64,000 nucleotides of DNA. Source: Dipteronia dyeriana. Lineage: Eukaryota; Streptophyta; Magnoliopsida; Sapindales; Sapindaceae. The stretch is taken from positions 29,583,598 to 29,647,597 of the forward strand of contig CM065297.1 of assembly GCA_032871835.1 (NCBI GenBank), read 5' to 3'. The number at the start of each line of letters is the position of its first letter. Positions within the stretch are counted from its first letter, which is position 1. Below are positions 1 to 11,372 of the stretch, piece by piece. The translations under genes were made by a program, and so were the position numbers. The notes beneath the pieces are model-generated. The model did no database searches and was not told the DNA's origin. It was given only the letters and a program-made list of their open reading frames with translations.

Positions 1-315
1 CGGCAGAGAAAACAGGGAAGAAGAAATTTGAAAGTTTGAAGATTTGAGGAAGTATGAAGAAAGTGACGGTCAGGCCGGGCTTAAATAGAGGTTTATTGGC
101 GATATCCTCGGGAAGATCACCTGAAGCCGTATTGCAACCGTTTTTCTTCGAATAACACTCAGCTTCAAATTCAAAATGTTGGGTAATTAATAAGAAAATT
201 TCGCTCTTATTAATTATCTTTATGGCGAAAAACATTTTATCAATTAAACAAGGAATCTGACTCTAACCCCAACTCTACCACCGGTGTTCAAGTCAGAGGG
301 GACTTCTGTTCATAG
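1..315. other. No gene seen; flank of LTR-like repeat
   Basis: No credible coding frame or RNA gene is visible here. The sequence is mixed composition and runs directly into the first LTR-like repeat. It may be the inner part of a decayed retroelement, but nothing proves that. Confidence 0.4.
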
Positions 316-1440
316 TGAAATTTGGCCAAGGGTCAAAGAGAAATTTTCCATCCATAATTGACAATCATGAAGCCCAGAAAGACCGTAAAGCCACCCCACA
401 AAAGTAGGGATGACCGGTTCGGTTTCAAAGCTACCAGAAGACAAGACAGGCAAGACCAGGACGAGCCCCCACAATAGTACTGGAAGCCGGGTTTCTCCAG
501 GCCATCTATCGGGGAACCTCTACTCTGAGATCAGGCTTCACAATCGCCCCTTGAATGCCAGGGGAAGTCTCCAAGCTCAAGAGACATTCGAAATAAGCCC
601 GCCAACCTCTCCAGAAGCCCGTTGTCCTTGCTAGACAGAAAGGAAGAGTCACACCTAAATCTACACTACCCCAGCTACCTCCTGGGAAGGTCTACAAGGG
701 CACCTCAAGCCCCTATTGGTTAGGGAAAATCCATTTTAAGCTTCTAAGAACAGAGCCAGAGCAGGGGTCTACCTCGCTCCACGGGGAAACAGGCAGCTGG
801 CAGGGTGACCTCCATGAAAATTCATGGCACAAGTGCACACAGGATCATCTCTACGTAATATTTGCATGGACGTCAAGAGTTTAATTCAAATAAGGGAACA
901 AACTTGTTTTCGTCAACGATATCATCGAATCCGGAAACAATTCAAATTTAAATAACGAATCACGCCCGATAAGGAGGGAACGGATTCATGAGATCACGGT
1001 AGAGTATTCGCGAACTAAAAACCTACTTGGACGATATATATATGTGAAGCCAAGCATGGTAGGAACGACATATGAAGACGAACGACAGATACACAGGAAA
1101 CTACAAGAGAGATAAAAAATCATAAGCAACAGATATACACATAGAATGAGGGCATAAATTCTGGATTCAGATCACGGTCATCTTTATCTCCACTATTCGA
1201 CAGGCACTGAGTTGCCACCACCCTATACCTCCGAGAGACTGTGAGCAAACAAGAGAGCTATTTGTATCTTAAAGCAATATATCAATAATAGAGCTCCCAT
1301 TTACTGTTATTATGTTTCAGCCACTCGTCTATCTCTTAACTAGGTCGGGAACCAACGGTACCGACCCCGGCCACCACTTTTGTGGTAGTGGTCTCTTGGG
1401 TGTTAACTGGAATTTCTCATCTCTAGCAAATTTCCCGTCA
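316..1440. repeat. LTR-like repeat, copy 1 (about 1.1 kb)
   Basis: This copy opens with TGAAATTTGGCCAAGGGTCA and ends at ATTTCCCGTCA, so it has the TG...CA ends usual for a long terminal repeat. Near its right end it holds GGTACCGACCCCGGCCACCA followed by a GTGGTAGTGG motif, and both recur in copies 2 and 3. Blocks such as the stretch around 590-720 (GCCAACCTCTCCAG, then GGTCTACAAGGGCACCTCAAG) match copy 2 in the same order. No pol domain is linked to it. It is most likely a solo LTR or the LTR of a non-autonomous element; the family was not identified. Confidence 0.6.
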
Positions 1441-1683
1441 ACAACATATATTATATATTATATTATATCTAAATATAAATTAAAATATATATAATAATAT
1501 TTATGTTATATATATTATTATGTAATATATGTATGTTATATATATTCATAATATATAATAATATTAATAATATTAATATTACTAACATATATTATATATT
1601 ATATATTATACTATATATAAATATATATTAAATTATATACTATTATAAAATAAATTACAATATATATTATGTTATTATAATAT

Positions 1684-1722
<39 letters not shown>
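1441..1722. repeat. AT-rich microsatellite block
   Basis: The block is almost pure A/T, with irregular TATATTA repeats and a clean (TA)n run near 1690-1719. It separates LTR-like copies 1 and 2. No gene is present. Confidence 0.9.
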
Positions 1723-1724
<2 letters not shown>

Positions 1725-2903
1725 GTAAAATTTGGCTAGGGGTCAAAGAGGAATTTTCTACTCTCCTAGCTTGAGTCAAAGCCCAAATTCAACATTCATG
1801 AGACCTCGGGCAGACCATAAAATTACCCCGCAGAAGTTAGGAAGAATCGACGGGCTTCGGAACTACCAGGGATGAAGCTAGGTAGGACCAGGTCGAACCC
1901 CTATGCGAACACTGAAGGCCGGGCTTCTCGAGGGAACCTACCCAGGAACCTCGGTTCCTAGGGCCGGGCTCCAAAACCACCCAAAAGAAAGCAATGGAGG
2001 ATCACCCAGCTCAAGAAGCACTCGAAGTGAAGCCCGACAAGCAAAGCAAGCTTCCCCCAGGTTAAGGCTCCTAGAGGTCAAATTAACTCGTAGCCTAAAC
2101 TTGAAGCCCACCAACCTCTCCAGGAACCCGCTACCCCTCTACAATACGAGGAGAAAGAGGGTCTCTAAGTGGATCAGATCCATGTGACCTCCTAGAAATG
2201 TCTACAGGAACACCTCAAGCTCCAAAGGGTCGAGGAAAGTCCATCCCAAGCTTCTGAGAAGAGAACCAAAGCATGGATCTACCTCGCTCTAGGAGACAAC
2301 GAGCAGCTAACTCGGTGACCTCCATGAAGAATAATGATGTGAGTGCACACATGATCATGTCTACGTAATAACCGACATTAATTCTGCATACGTGTAAGAC
2401 AGGAGTTTGTTTCCAAAGAGAAAACAAACTTATCTCCACCAACGATAAATCCATAATTTACTCGAAGTCAACGACTTTCAAATAAAAGATCCCGCTCGAT
2501 AAGGAGAGAGTAGGTTCAGAGAATCAAGGCGGGAGATACATCCGTTCAAAGTGATTCGACCATAAATAAATATGCCTAAACATTCCTACGAGGGGGGAAA
2601 GACAAAAAAACGAAAAAAAAAAGAGAAGAAATAGAGAATTATGTCGGCCCTAAATTCTGTGATCAGAACACGGCCGTCATGGTATCCACTATTCGACAAG
2701 CACAGAGTTACCACCTTCCTATGTACTAGAGAGATTATGAGTGTATATGATAGATTCTTATGTATCACTAGTGTTCTATAATAAAGTTCTCATTTGTTAT
2801 TGTCATTTAAACATTCGTTTCAATCTAAGCAGGTCTGGTATTAAAGGTACCGACCCCGGGCACCACCTCCGTGGTAGTGGCCTCGAGGGTGTTAGTTGGT
2901 GTT
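1723..2903. repeat. LTR-like repeat, copy 2 (about 1.2 kb)
   Basis: This copy starts with AAAATTTGGCTAGGGGTCAA, the counterpart of the copy 1 start. It ends with GGTACCGACCCCGGGCACCA plus a GTGGTAGTGG motif and GAGGGTGTTAGTTGG. Blocks in the middle match copy 1 in order and orientation, for example AACCTCTCCAGGAACCCGCT and GTCTACAGGAACACCTCAAG. Short frames inside it are not conserved between copies, so no gene is called. Confidence 0.6.
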
Positions 2904-5110
2904 AATAGCAAAATTTAGCTAGGGACCAAAGAAAAATTTTCCACTTCCAAGCCTTCCCGCAAAGGTCCAAATTCGGGCTTGTATGACGGGGTATCAAGGT
3001 CCCCGAGGTCGAGCTACCACACAATCCTACATGTGCAAGGTGAGGCCGTCCATACCATCTCAGCATCTCGCACGTGTCTAGGCTTACCAAATAAAGCCCA
3101 ACGAGACCGCGTCAAGCTCTTTATACATGGATAAAGCCCGAAGCTAGGTCGATGTGAAAGGACCTGGGTCCCCCGACATCAATGTATCTCTGACACTCTC
3201 ATAGAGCTTGCTAGTATCTCTACTTTCACTAGGAGACCTTCAAGGTACCGAACTTGTCTTGCAAAGGCCCTCCAGCCTCGTTGAGGTATAATCTCGACCT
3301 GTCTGAACATTAAAGGAAGAAGCCTTTAAAGCCTCATCATCACCAAAAGCACCAAGATCCACTATAGATCCTGGTATGGTTGAATCAAGTAGCAAGAGCA
3401 GTACTCGAGCGTACCTCTCCACCCTTCCAGAAGCGAGCTAAGATTGCCTGTTTATGGCAAACACCCGCTAGAAAGCCTGCATAATTAGGTCAAGCTCCAT
3501 GATAGAGCTCGACGTAGCTAAACCAAGCTCCCAACTACAAGGTTGGAACCCAATTGGATATTTTGCCTCTAAAATGGTTAGCACAAGCTCTATGGGAAAA
3601 CCAGCATCTAGCTCCGTGACAATCGAGAGGTCCCCGGGGGACCCCGCCAGTGTACTGGATCCTAGGGTACCTCGCCCTCAAGGAATATCAAATGTCACCT
3701 CGAGTAACCTCCATGAAGTACCTCTCCAAAGTGACATGCAGAACTAGAGCTCTCCTCTCGGCAACGTAGGAAGAGAGGATTGACTTCCATGACATTTAAA
3801 GTACCATTAATGAGGTCAACCACATTAATGGAGGCAGTCAACCCAGTTAATGACATGATCAACACATTAATAAGAGAATATTCAACTCTTTAATGGCCAT
3901 CATTAGTGAAAGAGTCCAAAGAGGAAACAAATACCTTTTCCTCCAAGATATCCTCCACAACCAATTATTAGGGGTCAAGTATAACAGAAAATCCCGCCCA
4001 TCAAGGAAGGAAGAGTCCGAAGAGGAAACAATCATATCTTCTCCGAGATAATAGCTACAAGCCGATCAACTACATTAAAGGAAGGATCGTATTCGATAAG
4101 GAAACAATGACTAATTGAAAAGTCCCAGACTTACATGCCAAGGTGGTCATCATGTATAAATATGCCTGTAAAAGGCATATTGTAGGGGTCTCTGATCAAT
4201 GACAGAAGATACATGCTTCGTTTAGAGATCTCTCGACATCATCAATGTATGTGTTACCTTTACCTAGAATATACCGGTATCGGTCTACATTCGACCACCA
4301 TTGTAAGCTCTCCTGAGCGACTACGTTGTATTACTTCACCATTATTGTAAGCTCCCCGGAGCATTCTTTGATATATATATAAGGAAAGGTATTCCCCCTT
4401 CCTCCGGATACTGCCTTAGGGTTTTTCAGCATGTGATCATTCGTGATGTTTTTCCCCCTTGGTCAGTCCACCTCCCTCTACAAAAGATTTGTTTTTCTCT
4501 TACTTGTGTCATGTGTAATGCATGCGTATATGAGTGCAAGCTAGATTCCTACCTCGCTGGATCTAGTGCTCTTATCTTTCCATCTACATGCCAAAGTCGA
4601 ATATCAAGATGAGGAGAAACCACCCAGACCAGCTTGAAGGAAGTCGATGGGCTCTCCTGTATCATTTCTATGGCAGAAATCGAGCTCTCTGACACTGGAG
4701 CTAGATAAGCCCCCTCCTTACTTGCTATCTAGGTCGAGGAATTACAGGAAGGAATCGGGCTCCAGAACCGGGCTCCAGGTACCATGACAGACTCTGACCC
4801 CGACCGAGGACCAGGACCAGGACCAGGATCAACCCCTTCACACCAGCAAGAGAACCTCAAGCTCCCCAGATCTACTTCATAAGCACGAAGCACGAAGCCC
4901 GACGAGCGGGATGGCTTGTCTCATCGAGCTCCCCAGATCTACTTCATAAGCACGAAGCCCGACAGGTGGGATGGCTTGTCTCCTACCCCCTGTTTCATCC
5001 TCCTTCATATTCATACAAGATCAGGTCAGGTATCAACGGTACCGACCCCGGCCACCACTTTTACGGTAGTGGTCTCGAGGGCGTTAATAGGGATTTCTCA
5101 TCCTAAACAA
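2904..5110. repeat. LTR-like repeat, copy 3 (longer, about 2.2 kb)
   Basis: The start (AAAATTTAGCTAGGGACCAA) and end (GGTACCGACCCCGGCCACCA at about 5037, then GTCTCGAGGGCGTTAATAGG) match copies 1 and 2. The middle is longer and different, so it is a diverged family member or one with an internal insertion. The next 50 bases hold two near-identical lines reading ATTTCTCATC...AAATTTCCCGTTAA, a short duplication of the repeat end. Confidence 0.5.
4861..4988. repeat. Tandem duplication, about 60-67 bp unit, two copies
   Basis: The unit beginning GCTCCCCAGATCTACTTCAT occurs at 4861 and again at 4928, and both copies end in GGGATGGCTTGTCTC. The first copy has an extra 7-base slip (GAAGCAC repeated). 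It lies within LTR-like copy 3. Confidence 0.9.
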
Positions 5111-6168
5111 ATTTCCCGTTAACTGATGAAATTTCTCATCTTGAGCAAATTTCCCGTTAATAATATATAATATGTTATATATTATATATTATAATAATAA
5201 TAATATATATATATATATATAATATTTTTCGTAAATATAATATTTTATTATTACTATCTATAATATATAATGTTACTATAAATGTTTTATAACTAGAGGT
5301 ATTTTGGTCATAGTACAGTTAATTCGATTTCATTCGGTTGTTAACCAAACAAAATAATATTGATTCAGATACGGATTATAAAGTCCCAATTAAATAAATA
5401 AATCAGTTTTCAATTTCTTTCAATTCCAATTCTCATTTCCATTACCATTTCACCATAGTAACCAAACGTCTCCTTAATGTGTATCAGCAATATTGCAAAA
5501 AGGAAGGTCCAAGAGAGCTGTAGAAGATCAAACACTACTTCCACAAAGAATTCAAAAGAATTGGTACAATTGTTTGCTGATGAGAAAATTGTATAGTTTT
5601 TCAAACAATCTATGAAGATTCTTTTGAATTTGATCATGGTCATTGCTGGTAATTAAGCAAAGTCTCTGTAGAAACGGTGTTTGATGCTCTACATCTCTGT
5701 TAATATCCCTTAGTCACTCGTAGAACTGAACTTAACGGTCTTAAAAAACTACACATTTTTCTCGTCATCAAACAATTGTACCAATTTCATAAGCAAAAGT
5801 TATCCATCTTCTTCTATCCAAATAGAAAACTACCAACTGTTTCACCAATCAAAGCAACACAATCATTTCTGCTTAAAGACACATTTCGGATACACATATT
5901 GCCAAAAATGCATTTTGGTCCACATTTTTAAGACAACCATTTCAGAGACTGAATCAATCTTAATATAGGAATCGGTGTTGGCTTGTCAGAAAACTCGTGT
6001 ATTTGTTTCCTCTAACAATGCTTGTTCTAAGATCATTATTGTGCTTGCAGGCACAAGCATACGAGAAGAGGAAGATTTGCCCTTCCAATTAGATAACTAT
6101 CCGAAACAACTATCATGGTTAGAAATTGTCCGAATGGCATATTAAACAAAAGCATTAACAAATGTTTC
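5111..6168. other. AT-rich intergenic, 3' side of GNA1
   Basis: A/T microsatellite at about 5160-5215 is followed by unique-looking sequence with no convincing coding frame. The part nearest 6168 should contain the 3'UTR and poly(A) site of the minus-strand GNA1 gene. No single signal can be singled out. Confidence 0.5.
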
Positions 6169-6642
6169 TCAAACGAAGTACATAGTCATCTGAATCTCTT
6201 TTTGCTTGAAACCACATTTTTCGTAGAACCCTTTATTGTCAAGACTGCAATCCAGTATTACCTTGTAACATCCCATAGCCTGTGCATGATCAGTAAGAAA
6301 CCCAATAATTTTTTTTCCTAATTGCATCCCTCGAGCACTGGCATCAACTACAACATCTTCAATGTGCCCAACTTTACCACAATTCCTCAAAAACTTTTTC
6401 TCAATAAGCATGCTCCCGGTTGCAACAATTTTACCAGAACAATGATCTTCGATCACACAAACAAGATGGTCATCACCATAGGAGCTCAGCTCTTGAAATT
6501 GTTCTTCAAATTGTTTGTCAGACACGAAATCAAAAACACTGAGTTGTTGCAGTAGCTCTATGAAACCCTTGCTTTTGTCTGAAATCTCTAATTTTCGAAC
6601 TTGAAACTTGTCTTCTTCATAGGATGGGTCACCACTCTGCAT
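6169..6642 (-). CDS. GNA1: Glucosamine 6-phosphate N-acetyltransferase (GNAT family)
   Basis: This is an uninterrupted 157-residue frame, close to the roughly 150 residues of plant and yeast GNA1. The family acetylates glucosamine 6-phosphate with acetyl-CoA on the way to UDP-GlcNAc, which feeds protein glycosylation and GPI anchors. The GNAT fold is recognisable. The central strand GHIEDVVVD lies at about 92-100, and the acetyl-CoA loop ARGMQLGKKI at 103-112. CYKVILDCS is at 125-133, followed by NKGFYEKCGFKQKEIQM at 136-152, a signature of GNA1 rather than of other GNATs. No signal peptide or membrane segment is visible. The whole CDS sits in one exon. The ATG at 6642-6640 lies just after likely 3' splice sites, so a 5'UTR intron is expected. 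A second copy of its 5' region, without any CDS, lies at 11373-12564. Family assignment is by residue pattern only. Confidence 0.92.
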   Translation of the reverse strand: MQSGDPSYEEDKFQVRKLEISDKSKGFIELLQQLSVFDFVSDKQFEEQFQELSSYGDDHLVCVIEDHCSGKIVATGSMLIEKKFLRNCGKVGHIEDVVVDASARGMQLGKKIIGFLTDHAQAMGCYKVILDCSLDNKGFYEKCGFKQKEIQMTMYFV

Positions 6643-6648
6643 CCTTTT

Positions 6649-7719
6649 CTGTGAGGTCTAAGTTTTCTGCCTAATTTACTGGCAACTAGAAACATCAATA
6701 AGCAGCGAAGACCTAACATTAGGTCAGTTAAATGTACAACTCTAAATGATCAAATAAACTAGAATACTCAACCAAACGTAAACAATCAAAGATATTATTG
6801 ACAAGTCAACCCCCTTAAAGGTTTAGTTTCTCAAGTTACTAATTTTCACATATGCACACTACTGAAAGTCTGAAAGTCACCTGGCGCCATCATAGAGTTC
6901 AAAAAGAAGAAACAAACAATGCACTTGTGACCAAAAAAAAAAGAACAGGGCAACAACAACTTCAAAACTGAAAGAGTTGTTTTTACACTTTGAACTAAGA
7001 ATCAAATATATACTATAAGCTTATCCAATCACTTTGAACCTTGAACACCCAAAAACAACCAACAATGAAAGCCTCTAATCTCAAATATTTCTCTCTGGAT
7101 TGATAAAGTTTTGATTTGAATTTGGAGAAGACCACTCTCTAACCTTGGGTCAGCCGTCAGCCTTTTAATTCATGCACTGTTCCCTAATTTCTGGCAATGT
7201 CCAAGACTTAAAACAACTTCTTTTTCTTAACAATTTGACATTTCTATTAAAAATTATCATACACTCGTAGCCTTTAGTGGTTTTCTCTTGCATTTCCTGA
7301 GACACAATTATAATAATACACACATCCAATCCAGGAACAAAGAAAAAATTCATCTATACAAAATTGAAAAGTTGGTATCAGAATAAATCATCAAAATGAG
7401 CGGTAAGATGGAACCAATCATTTCTAATCTTTACTCACAGAAAACCGAAAACCCAATATAGTATTGCATTACTCGGATCCAAGATAGTATAACAAAATCA
7501 ATGAAAAAAGAAAAGGAAAAATGGTATATATCAGTTGAATAAAAGCGAGATCGATTAAACGAAGTTTGAGACCCAACTATTAATCACATCATTAAATTGC
7601 AAAATGAGAATATATAATAAATAACAGCACCAATAACAAATATTGGGATAAAAAATGAAGCAATTGAGCATGCAAAGATAAAATTCAATGGAAAACAAAA
7701 GTGGGGATGAACCGATACC
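6649..7719 (-). other. Probable 5'UTR intron of GNA1
   Basis: On the minus strand a consensus donor CGAACAG|GTATC occurs at 7719/7718. Acceptors ending CACAG or TTAGGCAG occur at about 6649-6667, just upstream of the ATG. The roughly 1.06 kb between them has no coding frame and is AT-rich, as plant introns are. The donor and its exon flank are conserved in the duplicated copy at 12367-12374, which supports function. Transcript evidence is needed to fix the acceptor. Confidence 0.6.
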
Positions 7720-8226
7720 TGTTCGATGAAATACATGGCAGAGTCTAGGAAATTTTTGAAAATAAAATGTTGAGATTTTTTAGAAGCTGGTGATGAAGCG
7801 TTCACTGGACTTCTCAAAGTACGGGTGTGTAAAAAACCGTCAAACCAAACCAAACCAAACCAAACCGACCAACTTAACCCATAAAGTTTGATTTGGTTCG
7901 GTTCGATTACAAAATAAAAAATGGGTGGGTTGGTTTGTCTTTTGGATAAATCGATTAAAGGTAGTTCGGTTTGGGTTGAGTGAAATAATTCACCAACCCA
8001 ACCCAAACCACATATTTTAGAAATTAAAACTAAAATATAAAATTCACCTACGTTTTCTATTCAGTCCATGTTTTGTAACTTTTACCGATTACTTTAAGCT
8101 TTTATAGTTTATTTATTTGTTTTGATACAATTCTTCTGGTTGATTGATGTATTAGGGTTTTAAAAGAATAAATGTTGTTAAACATGTCTTTAATTGGTAA
8201 TTACTTATTTGACATTTCTGTACTTC

Positions 8227-8275
<49 letters not shown>

Positions 8276-8614
8276 TGTTATGATCTTTTTAAAAAAATAT
8301 TTTTTATAATATAATACCGAAAAATAAAAGATTTTTGAGTTCAAATCTAAACCGATAAACCAATCCCAACAGCCCGACATTTTTGGTTTGGTTTGAATCG
8401 GTTTGAAAAATCAAATTGGTTTGGGTTGGGTTGAAATATAGTCGAACCGATCCATATTAGTTTGGTTTGACATTGAACTTCAACCCAAACCAAACCGAAA
8501 ATACACACCCCTATCTCAAAGTATAAATTTTTTGATATTGCTGTGATAACCCTATAGTTTAGAGAATTATTAACACACTCACCGCCTCTTGCCAAATATT
8601 CATGCACCCCTAGG
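7209..8614. repeat. Segmental duplication, copy 1 (GNA1 5' region)
   Basis: The left part (AACAATTTGACATTTCTAT, then TACACACATCCAATCCAGGAA) and the right part (ACCTGTTCGATGAAAT through CATGCACCCCTAGG) recur in the same order and orientation at 11373-12564. This copy carries the hAT-type insertion 7820-8513, and it lacks about 500 bp that copy 2 has after its CAAAATGAGC motif. It spans much of the GNA1 5'UTR intron, the first exon and the probable promoter. Confidence 0.85.
7820..8513. mobile_element. Non-autonomous hAT-type element in GNA1 promoter/5'UTR
   Basis: This 694-bp element is flanked by a perfect 8-bp direct repeat TCTCAAAG (7812-7819 and 8514-8521). Its ends are inverted: TACGGGTGTGTA on the left and, read on the other strand, TAGGGGTGTGTA on the right. 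An 8-bp duplication and TA-GGGTGTG ends are typical of plant hAT elements. The inside is CAAAC-rich near both ends and holds a (TA)n tract at 8231-8269. No transposase is encoded. The homologous site near 12470 lacks the element, so the insertion came after the duplication. It lies about 100 bp upstream of the GNA1 5'UTR donor. Confidence 0.85.
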
Positions 8615-9243
8615 TATATATATACATAATTTTTAGAACCATCTTTTTTTTTCTTTTCTTTTTTTGCAAATTAGAACCATCTTACTATATATATATATAA
8701 TTTTATTTTTTAAAGATATGCCTATAAAAAAATTATAAAGAAAAAAAAACTTCTATTTTTAAAAAATAGATAAATGAATATTCAATGTACCGTATTTTTG
8801 ATTGGCAATGGGCGATGAAGATCAAATGAAAAAAGGAAACAGTTGATGGACATTCATCTCTCCGTCAATGGAGACACTTATGTGGGATCTTTTTTGTTTT
8901 ACAAATATATTGTCATTATATAATGTGTGCTCTAACGATTTACTTTACTTGATAGTGAATTGATGATGTGCAAATGGAATTCTTACTCTTTTCGTTTTGT
9001 TGTCATTAAGTTTAATTCAGGTTCATCTCGGTTCATTTTCAAATATGTCTAAAGTCTTTTCCAGTCAGTATTTCAAATCATAGTTTTGACCCTTTTGGAC
9101 TCGAACAAACTCTGCAAATCGGTAATTCCGATCATTATTCCATTAATAATCATCATAGTTCTAGACTTCTAGGCAATTGGTGGACTCCTATCAAAATCTT
9201 TCCCATTAAGTACTCAAATTACTGGAATCAGAACTTCTCACAA
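8615..9243. other. AT-rich spacer, no gene seen
   Basis: The spacer is poly-A/T-rich, with no coding frame and no recognisable remnant of a second GNA1 coding region. It joins the end of duplication copy 1 to the truncated start of the gypsy fragment at about 9244. Confidence 0.5.
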
Positions 9244-11085
9244 TTGAATCTGAACTCAGCCAAGCAAAAGTATTCGACCTATGATAAAGAGTTCTATGCA
9301 ATTGTTAGGGCTTTTCATTATTGGCAATACCACCTTTTTCCAAATGAGTTTATCCTTTACTCTGACCATCAGGCTTTACGTTACCTACAGTCCCAAAAAC
9401 AATTGAACCCTAGACATGTCAAATGGTCTGAATTCCTTCAAACATTCACCTTTGTTATTAGACACCATCCCGGGCTAGATAATAAAGTTGCAGATGCTCT
9501 TAGTCGTGTTCTGACAGTGGTTCAGTCTTTAAGTATCACAGTACCAGGATTGGATAGGATCAAATCCGAATATTACACCTGCCCAGACGTCGGTATTATA
9601 TTGCAAGAAATTTTGGATGGCCATCGTCGAGACCATGTAGATTTTGTCATTAGGGATGGTTATCTCTTCTGTGGGTTCCACCTTTGTCTCCCTCATACTT
9701 CACTTCGTGACTTTTTAGTTTGGGAATTGCATGCTGGTGGGTTGGCCAGTCATTTGGGTCGTGATAAAACCATAGCTTTGGTTGCATATAGGTTTTATTG
9801 GCCTTCTTTGAAACGTGATGTTGCTAGGATAGTTTCCCAGTGTAGGACCTGTCACTTAGCTAAGGCTATAAAACAGAACACCGGTCTTTATACACCTTTG
9901 TCTATGCCTCACACCACTTGGAGAGATTTAAGCATGGATTTTGTTTTAGGGTTACTGAAAACGGTACGTGCTCATGACTCAATATTGGTGGAAGTTGATA
10001 GATTCTCTAAGATGGCCCACTTCATCCCAAGCAGTTGATACTTCACTTGTCGCACGATTGTTCTTTAGGGAGAGTGTACGTCTACATGGATTGCCTGTTA
10101 CCATTGTGTCTGACCGTGATGTACGTTTTATGAGTTATTTTTGGAAGACTTTCTGGAAATTATTTGGTACTACCCTTAAGTTCTCCTCTGCCTTTCATCC
10201 TCAAACTGAGGTCGTTAATCGTAGCTTAGGCAACCTTCTTAGATGTGTGGTGGGTGATAAACTTGGTAATTGGGACCTTTTTCTTCCTATGGCTGAATTT
10301 GCTTACAATAACTCTTTCCACCGAACAACCGAACCACCGGAAAAAGGCCATTTATGATTGTTCATGGCCTTTCACCTCGTCAACCTATTGACTTGGCATC
10401 ATTACCTCTTGAGTCATGTATGTCTAAATTTGCTACTGATTTTGCCACTCATATGCATGACTTACATACTAAAGTACGTTGTCAAATTACATTAAGTAAT
10501 AATAACTATAAATTGGCTGCTGATGTGCACCCTGGACCGTTAGAGTTTGGGGAGGGTGACTTTGTCATGGTTCGCATATGCCCTACCCGTTTTCCCCCAC
10601 ATTCTGTTAAAATATTTCCTGTTCTCAAACGACTCGATTCTAATGCATATTTGCTTGATTTGCCTGCTGATTTAACAATTAGTCCAGTGTTTAACGTATC
10701 GGACTTGTGTTCTTACCGGGGTACGTTCAAGCCTCATTTTATTACCTCTAATGTCTCTACAGGTCCTTCTAGTAGCCCATTGCCTTGCATTCCGTCTATG
10801 GTAGCCAATCATGTTGATCAGATTGAACAGATTTTGGATGATCGCCTTGTTGCCTCTACTCAGGGCGGTTGTTGACAATTTTTGGTTCGTTGGCACAAAC
10901 GTTCTTCGACTGAGGACACTTGGATTTCGGAGTCCGAAGTTTGTGATCTTGCCTCGTCCCTATTAGAAGATTATTTACAGCACCACTCGCCAGAGACGAG
11001 TTCTTTTCAACCGGGGGAGAATGATGGGGAAGTGGTTAAGGATTTGAGATCTTACGTTAGGCGTAAGTTTCGGAAAGATAATTAG
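9244..11085 (+). pseudogene. 5'-truncated Ty3/gypsy pol: RNase H, integrase, chromodomain-like tail
   Basis: The frame opens inside the RNase H domain (SAKQKYSTYDKEFYAIVRA, later YSDHQALRYL and DNKVADALSR). It then shows the integrase zinc-binding H...C segment (CRTCHLAK) and the catalytic core (SMDFVLGL, VSDRDVRF, AFHPQTEVVNRSL). A few residues normally present after HPQT are missing. The frame shifts at about 10030 and again at about 10335-10350. An in-frame TGA at 10873-10875 precedes a chromodomain-like end (LVRWHKRSSTEDTWISESEV). Gag, protease, reverse transcriptase and the 5' LTR are absent. The coding potential is dead. It is followed by a polypurine tract and an LTR (11022-11372), and the mini element in ISCA2 intron 1 has a closely related LTR. 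Confidence 0.9.
11009..11021 (+). other. Polypurine tract of the gypsy element
   Basis: ACCGGGGGAGAA lies directly before the LTR start TGATGGGG, where plus-strand DNA synthesis is primed. The mini element has the equivalent GGAGGAGAA before its 3' LTR. Confidence 0.75.
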
Positions 11086-11372
11086 GGATTTTGTGGATAT
11101 TATCTTTTGTTATTTTATTAGATATTATCTTTTGTTATTTTTTAGTATTTATCTTTAGAAAATTATCTCCTTTAGAGATAATTGATTCAGGTTATTATCT
11201 TTAAGTGTTTGTTTTTATTTAAACTCTTTGTATTTATCTCTTGTATCTGATCTTTATAAAAGGCCCCTTTAGAGTCTTTTGTAGGGTTAGACTTGATGAA
11301 TTGAATAAAGAATTGAATTGTTGTGTTTTCCAATCCCCTTTTCTGGTTCTATTTCCTTCTGGTTCTACATCA
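11022..11372 (+). repeat. 3' LTR of the gypsy element (351 bp)
   Basis: It runs from TGATGGGGAAGTGG to TTCTGGTTCTACATCA. The inverse of the same LTR occurs at 25656-25908 and 26391-26707. A promoter-like TATAAAAGG lies at about 11255-11264. The next bases (TAAAACAA) belong to the duplicated GNA1 region, so the element inserted in that copy. Confidence 0.85.

Noticed and set aside
8615..9243. Remnant of a second GNA1 coding exon between the duplication copies
   Set aside because: None of the GNAT motifs seen in the real gene could be recognised in either strand of this stretch.
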